This document shows, one piece after another, positions 1-22,254 of a stretch of DNA of 64,000 nucleotides (the stretch's first letter is position 1; the number at the start of each line of letters is the position of its first letter). The stretch is from Blastocystis sp. Blastoise. Lineage: Eukaryota; Sar; Bigyra; Opalinata; Blastocystidae. The notes beneath the pieces were generated by a model. The model was not told the origin of the DNA. It was given only the letters and a program-made list of their open reading frames with translations, and did no database searches. A program made the translations under genes and the position numbers. The stretch spans positions 356,344-420,343 of the forward strand of contig JBBPEB010000019.1 in assembly GCA_039096225.1 (NCBI GenBank), read 5' to 3'.

Positions 1-71
1 TTTATTGAAAAAATGTTATTTACATGTTTATCTTTATTAAATACAGTGAAAAAATATTTTTTCCCGTAAAT

Positions 72-394
72 ATGGAAACAAAACAAAAACGGGTCACTTT
101 GGTACAGGAGGTCACTCTGGTACAGGTACTTTAAAAGAAAATTGCCAACAACAATTTAAAAATTTGTTTTCAGATTAATTTAGTAATATTCAGTTAATCA
201 TTTTTCATTTTTTTTTCATTTTTTTTATTTAATTAAAATAATCATAATATTTACAGAAGATTCTACTTCGAATCAATATTCTGAAAAGTATACAAATAAT
301 ATATACATAAAATATAATAATTTGGGTTTTAATAAAAAATAAAATACTATTATTTTTTATAGGTGATTCTTCGATTAATATAGACTATCTGTGA
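72..394 (+). CDS. Possible three-exon mini-ORF or spliced 5' leader
   Basis: ATG at 72 opens a frame containing a short duplicated stretch (VTLVQEVTLVQ). Plausible introns are 126-256 (GTACTT...TTTACAG) and 288-362 (GTATAC...TTATAG). Joining 72-125, 257-287 and 363-394 gives an open frame of about 38 codons ending in TGA at 392-394. It lies 53 bp before the ATG of the giant gene, so it could be a spliced 5' leader with an upstream ORF, or the last exons of a gene beginning outside the window. No family is recognised. The repeated GGTCACT-TGGTACAG units at about 94-125 are the least AT-rich part of the first 400 bp. Confidence 0.25.
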
Positions 395-447
395 AGCGTC
401 CACAACTAAGGACAAGACAGTTAGAAAAATAAAAACAACTAATACTC

Positions 448-11378
<10,931 letters not shown>

Positions 11379-12306
11379 TATATTATATATATATTTATTA
11401 ATATACATATTTTATTAAATAATTTCTTTTTTCATTTTTAAATCTATTTTTATTTCGTATATTTATATATTTTTCATCTTTTCTTCTTTTATTTGATTTT
11501 TTTTAATAAATTTATTTGTTTGGGTAGTGAAGATTTTTATATAAAACAAAAAATATGTTATTTATATTATTGTTCATTTATGTATATATTTATTTTTTTA
11601 ATGCGATACTTATCACTATAATTAAATGTTAATCAGAAAGGAGTTACGACTACATAAATTATAATCATTATCATCCTTGTCATAACGTTTTCTTTTAAGA
11701 AAAAAAATCAATTTACCTTGTAAAAGAGAAATCTGTGAATTCTATATGACATTTACAGCGTGAAGTATTTTTGAACAAGTATATACTTTGACTATATATA
11801 AAAAATACAGCTTATAAAAAATGGAACAATTTACTTCCTTTTAAAACATTATTTTCATGATTTCGTCTTCTATATACAATATTCTTGGCATGTTTTACAT
11901 CATTTAAATTAGATTTAGTAACAAGATGAAATGGCGGTATCATTAAAAATGAAAACCTAATACAATTTTGTAAAAGTAATATACTCGGAATAAGTGTTAG
12001 TCTAATTAATATGTTATGTTTATACACTCATAAAAGAAAATGAATGAGAAAGGATGCTAATAGAAGAATAATCAAAAACGAGCAAATCAAAACACAGTAA
12101 ATCCATAAAAATGATGAATTCATAATAAATCATGATAATAATGAAGATTTACGATAAAAAAAGTAGATATTCATGAAACATCATGAATATCTGGGTTTCT
12201 CTGTTTAGATAGAGAATTTTTTGAAGACATTGAAAAAAAAAGAGAATCACACCTAAAGTATTTTGATTGTAAAGTGTTCTTTTGTTATTGAATTAAATAA
12301 ATCATC
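11379..12306. other. Intergenic, AT-rich, with one perfect palindrome
   Basis: No convincing gene. The minus-strand ORF at 11812-12027 has no recognisable features. The only distinctive element is the palindrome at 12165-12192. Confidence 0.6.
12165..12192. promoter_or_regulatory. Perfect 12-bp inverted repeat upstream of the MeaB-like gene
   Basis: AGATATTCATGA and TCATGAATATCT flank a 4-nt loop (AACA), 115 bp before the ATG of the GTPase gene. It could be a protein-binding palindrome or a hairpin in the 5' leader. No terminator T-run follows it. Confidence 0.35.
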
Positions 12307-13122
12307 ATGAATCGATTGATGAAAAGTTCTGCTCTTCTTATGAGAAGTGCTAAAATGATGAAGACAACTAGTGTCAGTATGTCTCAATTTCGTAGATTCC
12401 TTGAAACCTATACACCTGAAAATGTTCCTGTTCCTTTCCCAGAGAGTCTTGATGAAACAAGTCAAAAGCTTGCATGTGGTGTTTTAAATCAAAAAAGAGC
12501 ACTACTTAGTCGTGCTGTCACTTTAAGTATGTTTTTTTTTTATTATCGTCTCTTTATATATATGTAACTGTTTCATATATGTGTATCTGTTTTTGTTGTT
12601 ATAATAATAAAAATCATAAATAAATAAATAAAAATTATATATATATTTATATAGTGGAATCTCATCATCCTAAGCATATTCAACAAGCTGAAGATTTACT
12701 TGATTATATATTAAAAGCTCGCCGTCATATAAATGCAATTGAACATCCACATGAATTTGTTCCTGGTTCTTTTCGAATTGGTATTGCAGGTCCTCCGGGT
12801 GCTGGTAAAAGTACATTTATTGAAGCTTTTGGTACTATGTTATGTAAACAAGGACATAAAGTAGCTGTCTTAGCTATTGGTATATATATATTAGTTTTAT
12901 TCATTCTTTTAAATATATAGTATTGTTTTTTTAAATTTATAGAATTAATATATATAGTTTATGTTATAATATCATATATATATATATATATAGATCCTTC
13001 TTCTACTCGTTCTGGTGGTAGTATATTAGGTGATAAAACACGTATGCTCGAATTATCTTATCATCCCAATGCTTTTGTTAGACCTTCACCTTCTCAATGT
13101 AACCTAGGTATATATATATATA

Positions 13123-13171
<49 letters not shown>

Positions 13172-13878
13172 ACTGTATAGGTGGTGTAGCAGAGCATACA
13201 AGTGATTTAGTATTATTATGTGAGGCTGCAGGATATGATATAGTAATAGTAGAGACAGTAGGTTTGGGTCAATCGGAAGTACAAGTAGATGATATGGTCG
13301 ATATGCTTATGCTATTAATGCCACCTGCCATGGGTGATGAATTACAAGGATTTAAGAAAGGTATTATGGAACATGCAGATATGGTCGTTATTAATAAAGC
13401 AGATGGAGCACTAGCTAAGTATATATATTACTTTTATTTTTATTTTTATTTTATTTTATTTTATTATTTTTATATTTTATTCTTGTTTACTTATTCTTTA
13501 TTTAGTTATTTTTATATTTTATTCTTGTTTACTTATTTTTATTTATTTATACAGTGTTGCTATGAGAAGTGAACAAGAGAATCGTCGTGCTGTTCAACTT
13601 CAAAGACCTAAATATCCATTCTGGGAATGTGAAGTATATACTATTATATTTATTATAAATAATTTATATATATATATATATTATATAATAAAATCATTAT
13701 TCTATTTTATTCTTATTTATATTAAAGGTAACCCGTTGTAGTGCTATTGAAAAGACGGGTATTGAACGTGTTTGGAAGATCTGTAGTGATTTTAGAGATG
13801 AAGCTATGAACAATAATGCTATAGAAGAAAAACGTATTCAACAAAATGAAGCCTCTATGTGGGCTCAATTATTTACAC

Positions 13879-13955
<77 letters not shown>

Positions 13956-14000
13956 GTTATTATTATTATTAACAAAATTATTATTATTATTATTATTATG

Positions 14001-14099
<99 letters not shown>

Positions 14100-14282
14100 A
14101 AAATTATTATTATTATTAATCTAATTATTATTATATAGGTATTAGGTATTTCTAAGTCAAGTGAAGCTGTAAATAAGAAGGCTATTGAATTAGAAGAAGT
14201 TATGAAAAATGGTGGTATTACTCATAGAAAAGCAGGTAGATTATTAATGGAAACTTTATTTAATAGTTATTCTAAACAGTAA
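12307..14282 (+). CDS. MeaB/ArgK/MMAA-type G3E GTPase
   Basis: Seven exons (12307-12526, 12655-12879, 12994-13107, 13181-13418, 13555-13633, 13728-13880, 14139-14282) join in frame to 390 residues, close to the family's usual length. Visible motifs are TLMESHHPKH before the G domain, Walker [10 protein letters not shown] (about residues 118-126), [39 protein letters not shown] (in two parts, about 205-220), [15 protein letters not shown] and the base-recognition NKAD (about 258). Family members load and protect adenosylcobalamin-dependent methylmalonyl-CoA mutase. The first 25 residues are basic and hydroxylated with few acidic residues ([14 protein letters not shown]), consistent with a mitochondrial targeting peptide, as in human MMAA. 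This implies B12-dependent propionate metabolism. All introns are GTATxT...AG; two contain long TTA/ATT repeats. Confidence 0.92.
13881..14138 (+). repeat. Intronic (ATT/TTA)n microsatellite
   Basis: Intron 6 of the MeaB-like gene is almost entirely ATT repeats in three blocks separated by short AACAAAATT-type interruptions. On the sense strand it is T-rich, the opposite of exonic tracts. Confidence 0.9.
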
Positions 14283-15056
14283 AATTTTTCTCTATAATAC
14301 TATTTTATTCCACTTTTAGAATCATTTTATTTGAATACTTCATTCTATTCAGTTTATACATTTTATATATATATAAATCTATTTTCTTATTTTTCATATT
14401 TTTTTTCTTGAAACAGTTTTTCATAAGAAAACCATAATTTATAACTTTCTTGCATATACGCAAATATTCTTCTTTATATATCTTTTGCTTTAATCTTTCA
14501 ATAAACACGATTTCTGTATGTTTTGTTCTATTCTATATGTCTCAAGAAATTTTTATTTTCATAATTTTAAAAATATTTTTTTTTAATAATTTTAAAGCAT
14601 CTGTCTTTTTATTTACTACATATTTCAATAATGTTCAACATGTTATTACCATTTTAAGACACACTAGATGGACATTTTTCAAATTTATTTATTATAGAAT
14701 TGGATTAAATCTTATTTAATAATAGATTCATTTAATGACAATACTTTTTTATTTTCAAATATCAAAATCATGATTCTTACACATTATATATTAAAAGAAA
14801 ATGTTCATAACACAAATAGAAAAATAAATGCGGAATAATTTTTGGATAATCCAAAGAAAATTATAATAGGTACAGAAATATATATATATATCCTAAATTA
14901 ATCAAGAATTATCGATATTTCTCAGAATTATGCCCTAAACAATTTAAATGAGTCTTTATTAAGAAAATAAAGAGTAGATACTTAAAAATAACCGCAATTA
15001 TTGAATATCTTTTATTTGTTTATTGTTTTTATATACTATTTTGGAAGATATACAAG
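14283..15056. other. Intergenic, AT-rich
   Basis: Between two genes on the same strand. It contains short ORFs (for example 14450-14719) with AT-driven composition rich in Phe and Ile. I see no gene or RNA signature. Confidence 0.6.
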
Positions 15057-16589
15057 ATGTCGCATAGTGGTTTAGAATCCTATGAGATGGTATTACAATC
15101 CATCTATGATCTTGCTGGAAAGAGAAAATTCTCGTCATTATTAGCTCCTCTTCGTAAACTCTCTATGTATATTCATAAGATTCCAATTGAAGTCACTCTC
15201 CAACTCGCTGAATATATCCTTTACATCTATTATATCTATATATATATGATTTCATTGATTCAATTATTCATTTTTCTATTTATCATGTCATAATTCATGC
15301 CTTAATATGCTTAAATTTGTCTTCTATGCATAAAGGAAATGATGAAAGAAAATCTATCAGAATTATCCATATGATTATTGGTGAAACCTACTTTTTAGGT
15401 ACTACTGAACAAAAACAAATGTTAAAGAATATCCTAAAACAAGAAATAGAATACCCTATGTATCCCCGCTATGCTTCTTGTATTAAAATTTATATATCTT
15501 TATGTAAAGATTTAAATGATACTCAATCTATTTTAATGGCAATTGAACCTAAATTAAAAGAAGGTCTTTCTAAAACTGGAGGTGATAAATTTGGTTCTTC
15601 TGTAGGCATGCTTACTGAATTATATTCTTGCTTATTCTTTGCTCAATTACCTTTAAAACAAATTGAATCTGTATTGATATATATATATATTTTTTGTTAT
15701 TTATTATGTATTATTTATTATTTATTATTTATTATTTATTATTTTTTATTTATATATATATTTTTTATTATTTATTATTTATTATTTATTATTTATTATT
15801 TATTATTTATTTATATACTATTAAGTATACTATTATATAGTATATCCGTTCAGGAATGAATAGTGATAATACTTCAGTAATTCGATTCTCCTTAGGTTGT
15901 TTAATGATTAGTTTTAATAATGATACTGATCTTGTTGAAAAAATATTTAGTACTTTTATTAAATCAGATGGTACTCCTTCTTCTTCTATTCGTTTAGATA
16001 CTCAAGGTTATTTATATTATATTCGTTTATGTTATTTATTATATATAAAGACTAATTGTAGTAATCCTCTTTATATTAAAGGATTATGTAGTTGTTTAAA
16101 TGGTAATCCTTCTATTGCTCTTATTACTACATCTATTGAATTATTAAGTAAAATAGGATATACTCAAATTAATAAATTTGATACTCGAGGTAATGAAACA
16201 CAAGGATTAGGTATATTTATGATTTTTTATATATTATTCTTTATTTATGATTTTATATATTATTATATTTATTTTTTTATTTATTATTTTATTTATTTTA
16301 TTATAATATAATTCTGTATTCTATAGAATTAGTCAAGTTTATGCTTGATAATTTGAATAGTAATTTAACTTATTCTATTAATAATAACGATCAGCCTTTA
16401 TTTATTACTGTTACTCGTTGTCTTATTAATATTATTAAAGCATTAATTAAACAATTCAAAACAAGATCAAATATTCAAGGAAATAGCTTCTTTGAACAAG
16501 CGAAAACTCAATTTGATTCTATATACCAATCTTGTTTACCTATGATTGAACATCAAAATATGGCTCTTAAAACTGCTGTATTTATTATG

Positions 16590-16646
<57 letters not shown>

Positions 16647-16652
16647 TTATCA

Positions 16653-16707
<55 letters not shown>

Positions 16708-18000
16708 GGGTATTCAAATATGTATATGGTTAGTAACACCTTTAGAGAATGGTATACAATCAGAAGAATGTTCCAATCTCTTAAATAAGCTGAAAGTAAC
16801 TGAATTACCTTCAGATTCAGTTACTTTAGTTATGAATACTTTACATAGTCGTATTGAATGTACTCCTGAATTAGCTTCTTTTTCAGTTTTATTAAGTTGG
16901 GCTTGGTTAAAACTGAATCCTCTATCTATTTCTGTTAATGATCTTACTACTGGTTGGAAATTATGTTTTGAAAATAAAGATGATCATGATGTAGAATTAA
17001 CTTTAGAAGTATATATTAACTATTTTATTTATTTATTTATTATTATTATATATATATATCTTTTTTTTTTAATTTATTCTTTTCATTTATTTTAACTTTT
17101 TCTTTTTTGAAATTCATTCTTATAAAATATATTTTTATTATTTAACTTATGATATATATATAGCATATATACAAAGTATTAGATTTATCCGTTGCTAATG
17201 TTGAAATAGAACAATATTTATCTATATTAAAAACATCTTCTATTTGGTTCTTAGGAGAATGCTCTTCTTTCTTTAAGAATACTACAAATGAAAGTGAAGC
17301 TAAAGATATAGAGAATAAAGATACTATCAATGATGCTATATTTGATGCTAGTCAATATTATCAAAGTATTATATTAAGACTTCAAAAAGGTGCTTTAATT
17401 GGAGATTGGGCTGTATGTTATTATGTTTATTATTATTATTATATTTATTATGTTTATTATTTTATAAATATATGTTTATTTTTTTATTATTATGTTTATT
17501 ATGTTTATTATTTTATAAATATATGTTTTTTAATTTTATTATTATTATTATATACTCATCTCAATAGACACGTAGAGAGAGTATTCGTGCCTTAGGGAAG
17601 ATTGGTATAAAGGCAGGAGAACCTATTCGTATTACTATCTATGAAATGCTACGTAATCTTGCTGAACATTCAGGTATATATATAAAAGCTTTTTTTTACA
17701 TATTATTAGTTTATATATATATATACTATAAAGAAATAAAATAAAATTATTAATAACTATATATATATATATATATAGAAGATGGAAGTGTTCTTAGTCA
17801 TGATCTAATTGATCCTATTATTGAAATGCTTGATATTATTTACACAGCTATTGAAAATAATGAAGTATATATATATATATATAACTATCTTTATTATTCA
17901 AATCTTCTATATTCTCTATATTGTTATTATATTTTAGGATGTAGATACTTTAATCAAAAATCAATTACTTATATTTGAACAAGGAAATACTGACTATTAA
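15057..18000 (+). CDS. Unrecognised helical-repeat-like protein, about nine exons
   Basis: From 15841 on the exons join in frame: 15841-16210, 16327-16577, 16709-17008, 17164-17412, 17568-17673, 17779-17864 and 17938-18000 (stop TAA). The exon before them ends at 15670 and is open upstream. The first exon starts MSHSGLESYEMVLQ at 15057. The protein is mostly amphipathic alpha-helix with short Leu-rich repeats, resembling an ARM/HEAT or other solenoid scaffold; I do not recognise the family. The join between the first exon and the 15336-15670 region is unusual. No GT donor lies at the apparent coding end, but a perfect U12-type donor ATATCCTTT does at 15214. The canonical alternative, a GT donor at 15167, would discard sequence that looks coding. 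Confidence 0.7.
15214..15335 (+). other. Candidate U12-type (AT-) intron
   Basis: ATATCCTTT at 15214-15222 is an exact match to the U12 5' splice consensus. It sits where the frame of exon 1 must change. TGCCTTAAT at 15298-15306 resembles the U12 branch site TTCCTTAAC. The 3' boundary is unresolved: using the AG at 15334-15335 would create an in-frame TGA across the junction, so the end given here is only an outer limit. Confidence 0.35.
16589..16704 (+). repeat. Intronic (ATT/TTA)n microsatellite
   Basis: Fills most of the intron 16578-16708 of the helical-repeat-like gene; T-rich on the sense strand. Confidence 0.9.
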
Positions 18001-18460
18001 TCTCTTTTTTTTTTTTGTTTTACAAAATTATTCTCTGCTTTTAATTAGATATTTCGATACTATTTCTATTTTATATTATTTCTTATCATATTACTGTCTT
18101 TTTTATCTATTTAAATTTTTTGTTTACTTTATCATGTATCATTTACACTACTTCTCTTACAAGTCAGAAACGCTATTCATGCAAATTTCAATAGAACAGC
18201 TATCACCTCGAGAAAAAAGAATCTCTTTATTCTTTGTTGATATATGAAACCTATATTCTTTTCTATGTTATTTTTGTATTCTATTTTCGATTTAGAAACG
18301 TTTTTCATACGTGACTCATGATAACTATATTTACATTTATATTCGCTTCACACTAAAAGTAGAACACATTAAATGAATGATGTTACTTTTTTTTTATTAT
18401 GAATTAACATCCAAGTAACTTAATGATTATCTATAAAAGTGAATAGATAAATTTCAGAGA
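18001..18460. other. Intergenic 3' flank and tRNA upstream region
   Basis: AT-rich sequence with no coding signature. It holds the 3' untranslated region of the preceding gene and the 5' flank of the tRNA. Confidence 0.6.
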
Positions 18461-18532
18461 GCCTGGTTAGCTCAGCGGTAGAGCGCTTGACTTTTAATCC
18501 AGTGGTCAGGGGTTCGATCCCCCTATCAGGCG
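18461..18532 (+). tRNA. tRNA-Lys (UUU anticodon)
   Basis: A 72-nt cloverleaf. The acceptor stem GCCTGGT/ATCAGGC has one G-T wobble. The D arm is GCTC-AGCGGTA-GAGC. The anticodon loop CTTTTAA contains TTT. The T arm AGGGG-TTCGATC-CCCCT is perfect. A box TTAGCTCAGCGG and B box GGTTCGATCC match Pol III internal promoters, and a T-rich terminator follows directly. No CCA is encoded and there is no intron. The anticodon stem CTTGA/TCCAG contains one T-C mismatch (positions 29-41), which is unusual. Confidence 0.93.
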
Positions 18533-19323
18533 TTTCTTTTTTATTTTTTTTTTTAAATAAAATATATATTATATATTACCTTATATTTTTGTTTTACACT
18601 TGATTTGTAATGTCTATGAATCAGATACGCCTTTAGATAGATCTAGAGGATAATATAAAGAAAGATAATACAAGAAAATAGCAAAATAAATAAATTTTTT
18701 AAAATAATTTTTTTCAAAAACGAATAAAATCTTAAATGTTATCAAATAAAAAGTGACGAATATAATGTATTATGAAATAACTATATATAAACATTAGTAT
18801 CACTAGTATAACACGGTTGATTACAATTATATCCCTTTGTTCATATTTTCACTGTTTCATTCATCTTTTTCGGTGAATAATTCCAATGAATTTTTTTTAT
18901 TGATCTAATTTATTATGTGTAGAAGCAAAAAAAAAGGATCATTTATAGCCATTCTAAATATTATTGATTCTAATATAGAATAAAGATAGAATAAGATGAG
19001 CAATAGAATAAATTAAATACATGCATTAAATCTCAACCGAAAAGCAAAGAATAGCAATAAAAATAGCAGATCCTCGTATCTTCCTTAAACAGTATCAATA
19101 TGCCATTGGAACGTTCATACCAAGTTTACAATAGTTCACTCCACAAGTGAGTGCCTGTAAATGGTAAAAGAACATATTAATGAATCACACTAATTCTTAA
19201 CAACTGTTATGAACCACATTTAGTCTTATGTACAGTCAGACATCTTCTAGGCAACATAATTGCATGCTGATACACTTGAACAATATCGTAAATACACATA
19301 ACCATAAGAAAAAGAATTTTGAA
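18533..19323. other. Intergenic without an assigned gene
   Basis: The first 500 bp are AT-rich. From about 19060 the composition becomes less AT-rich and includes a small hairpin (CACTC...GAGTG near 19138-19155), so this part may belong to the RNA-like element that follows. No open reading frame is supported. Confidence 0.5.
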
Positions 19324-19503
19324 AAAGATCCAACTATCGGCAGGGTTCGCCACGAAGACTCTGCTGGGGTACAGAATTCCCAAAAGAGCCAGTTTTAAGG
19401 GTACTTCTGGCGGCTCAAGGCGTAGGATAAAAATTGTCTGGGGTAGAGTCCCTACCCTGGGTAGCCTATGGCGAACGCTAAACTATCGTGTGGTTTATTT
19501 TTT
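19324..19503 (+). ncRNA. Candidate structured Pol III RNA
   Basis: An island of near-normal GC content stands out from its surroundings. GTTCGCCA at 19345-19352 pairs perfectly with TGGCGAAC at 19469-19476, closing a domain of about 130 nt. Inside is a perfect hairpin, GGGTAG-AGTCC-CTACCC (19441-19457). A B-box-like GGGTTCGCC lies near the 5' end and a T7 run at about 19497-19503 could terminate Pol III. I cannot assign it to RNase P, SRP, U6, U3 or another known class. The 70-codon ORF crossing it has no protein signature. Confidence 0.4.
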
Positions 19504-19538
19504 TAGTACTTCAAATTCGTTTTGTTTCTAGCTTCATC

Positions 19539-22164
19539 ATGAAATGGTTTATTGAGGTTTATTACATGTTCATCACCTTAATGAAGTCACAATTAAGTTA
19601 TTCTATTTTCTTAATATGTATTTGATTTCATTGAAAGAACGTTATTTGTTTATATTCACATTTTTTTAGGTTTCATACACATTTGTGTTTCTTCATCAAA
19701 TATTTCTCTAATAACAAAATGTAATGAATATTTAGATCATTCTGACTGCAGTGTTATACATGAGACAAACAATACACACACTATTGTTGGATCTTCCTCG
19801 TTCGAAATTCGTCATAACTATTTAAATCTATCTCTACATGTTGAAAACGATACTGACTACTTGATCTCATGTACAATAAAGTATATAAAAGATTTGTAAT
19901 ATGTCAATAGTGTTTCTAGGTCTTGTGAACATTCATATTTGGTCTCAGAATGTCCGATCTATGTTGTTTATCGTTATGTATCATTTCAAAGAATTGTCCC
20001 TACATTATTCAAAGATGATGATTCTTACTCTATTATTTTTCACTGTATATTTTATTTATTTTTTTAGCTCCAACTTGTTATTTTATTTATAAAGTGAATT
20101 TACAAAAATTATTTAAGAATTCGTATGACTATTATCCAGATTTGATTCCTCCTTCTTTATTGTCAGAAAACAAGGAATATTATTCTCTAATATCCAATGA
20201 TTTGCGAAATACCATGAATCACAATAATTATTCTATTTATATGTATAATTCTCCTTTTTCCTCAAAATACGATACTACTGATCTATTTATATATTCTATT
20301 AATTCATCATTTCCTATGTTTTTTAATTTTAATTCTGAAAATCATTCGATGATCCTGTATATTATTATATATATACTCGTATTCTTATACTTTAAATGTA
20401 TAGATCACTCTCATCAAACAATAATATGAATAAATTTTTGTATATATATATATATGTTTATCTTTCTTTTTTCTTTAATTACATATATATATATTAGATC
20501 ATCTCTATATATTTCGGCTCATTGGATACCAACTTTAATAAATATATTTTCATTGGTTCCTAAAAATAGAATACAAAATACAAATGGTCTCTCCCTTTCA
20601 GTGATTTCAAATAGTATATATATATATATTTTTTTTTTTATTGTTTAAGAATTATATATATATATATATAGAAGATACATTTCTTATTCATCCATATACT
20701 ATAAAATTACAAAATAAATCTTCAAAATATATATATACAATCACATTATTAAATAACATGTATATTCCATTAATGACTAATTTTTCATCATTATATATAT
20801 ATATATAGATGGATAAGTCCACAATATCTTTCATTTTCTTCTTCTTTTCCTTTTTCTATATATGGAATAGATACAAAGAATAATATTTTATTATATTCTC
20901 ATTTAGAATCTGATCCAAATAATAATAAACTATTTATTCATATATCAAATAAACATCATTTACATATTTTCAATCAATTTCAAATATATACAACATGTAT
21001 ATATATCGAATAATCATTTCTTATATATATTTTTATAGTTCGTGTCACTATTCCATTTGAATTTACTATATATATAACTTATAATTGTGCCATATCGTTT
21101 ATTCTTCAATCACAAAATACAACAAATATTTCTTCTCTATTATATAAAACTAATAAATATATATCACAAAATATCTCTGTTATAGACAAGAATAAATATT
21201 CTCCTTCTATTATTTCTCCTTCTTCTCTTATTTCTTCTCCTATTATTTCTCCTTCTATTATTTCTTCTATTTCTTCTTCTCCTTCTAAACAACTCTATTT
21301 AAACAATCCCACTTTATATTCATTTTCTTCTCTTCATATATATTCATATGTATCATTTGATTATTATCCTATTTTTACATTATATCATCATTTCTTATCT
21401 GTACCTATATTTCCTGAAGGCATATATTTAACATATTCTAATGGCCGTTTATATGGTCAATCAAGTAAACAATTTTCTCAAATATATACACTTTCCTGTA
21501 GACATATAGAAACAGATGAATTATATACATTTACATTAAATATAACAATACAAGGTTGTATAACAGAACGATATAAACTAATAAAAATAGAAAAGCATAC
21601 ATTAATTCCTAATAAAGATGAGATGTTTCAGTTTTTAAGTGATAAAGGAGCGTTATTATTATATCAACAAGGAGGAAAAATAGAGTCTAATAATATACAA
21701 TATGCATGTATAGAAACAGGTTTACAAAAAATGGTTTTATCAAGTGATAAAGAAACTGGTTGGAGACCTGGTTCTTATTTATATATGTATTTAATATTTG
21801 AAGATAATGTATCTATTTTATTACATTCATTTACATTAGTTAATAAAATGGAAGCTACTTATATTCTTAATACTAATTTTGATTTACCTTTTCATTCTAC
21901 TTGGAAATATATTACTTCTCAACCAAAAGATGAAGACTGGATGCTTGATACTTATATTCCTAAATATTGGGATGAATATATTACTTCTATTTATCCTCGA
22001 ATAACAAGTAATATAATAGCATTTCGAAATCAATTTACTGCTTTAAACTCTACTCAATATTCAAGTTGGACTTTTTCTTTTTATGCTTCAAAAGAATATT
22101 ATTATATAATCTATTTAAATGGAAAAGAATATTTTAATAATATTGATATATCAAGTAAAATGAA

Positions 22165-22254
<90 letters not shown>

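Noticed and set aside
11812-12027. Minus-strand 71-codon ORF
   Set aside because: No motif, no splice context and composition typical of intergenic DNA.
14450-14719. Plus-strand 89-codon ORF rich in Phe and Ile
   Set aside because: AT-driven amino acid content and no similarity to a known family by eye.
15167-15360. Canonical GT-AG intron for the first join of the helical-repeat-like gene
   Set aside because: It keeps the frame but removes sequence on both sides that is less AT-rich and looks coding; kept only as an alternative to the U12 reading.
19319-19531. 70-codon ORF with a basic, more balanced composition
   Set aside because: It coincides with the GC-rich structured island; base pairing explains the composition better than coding.
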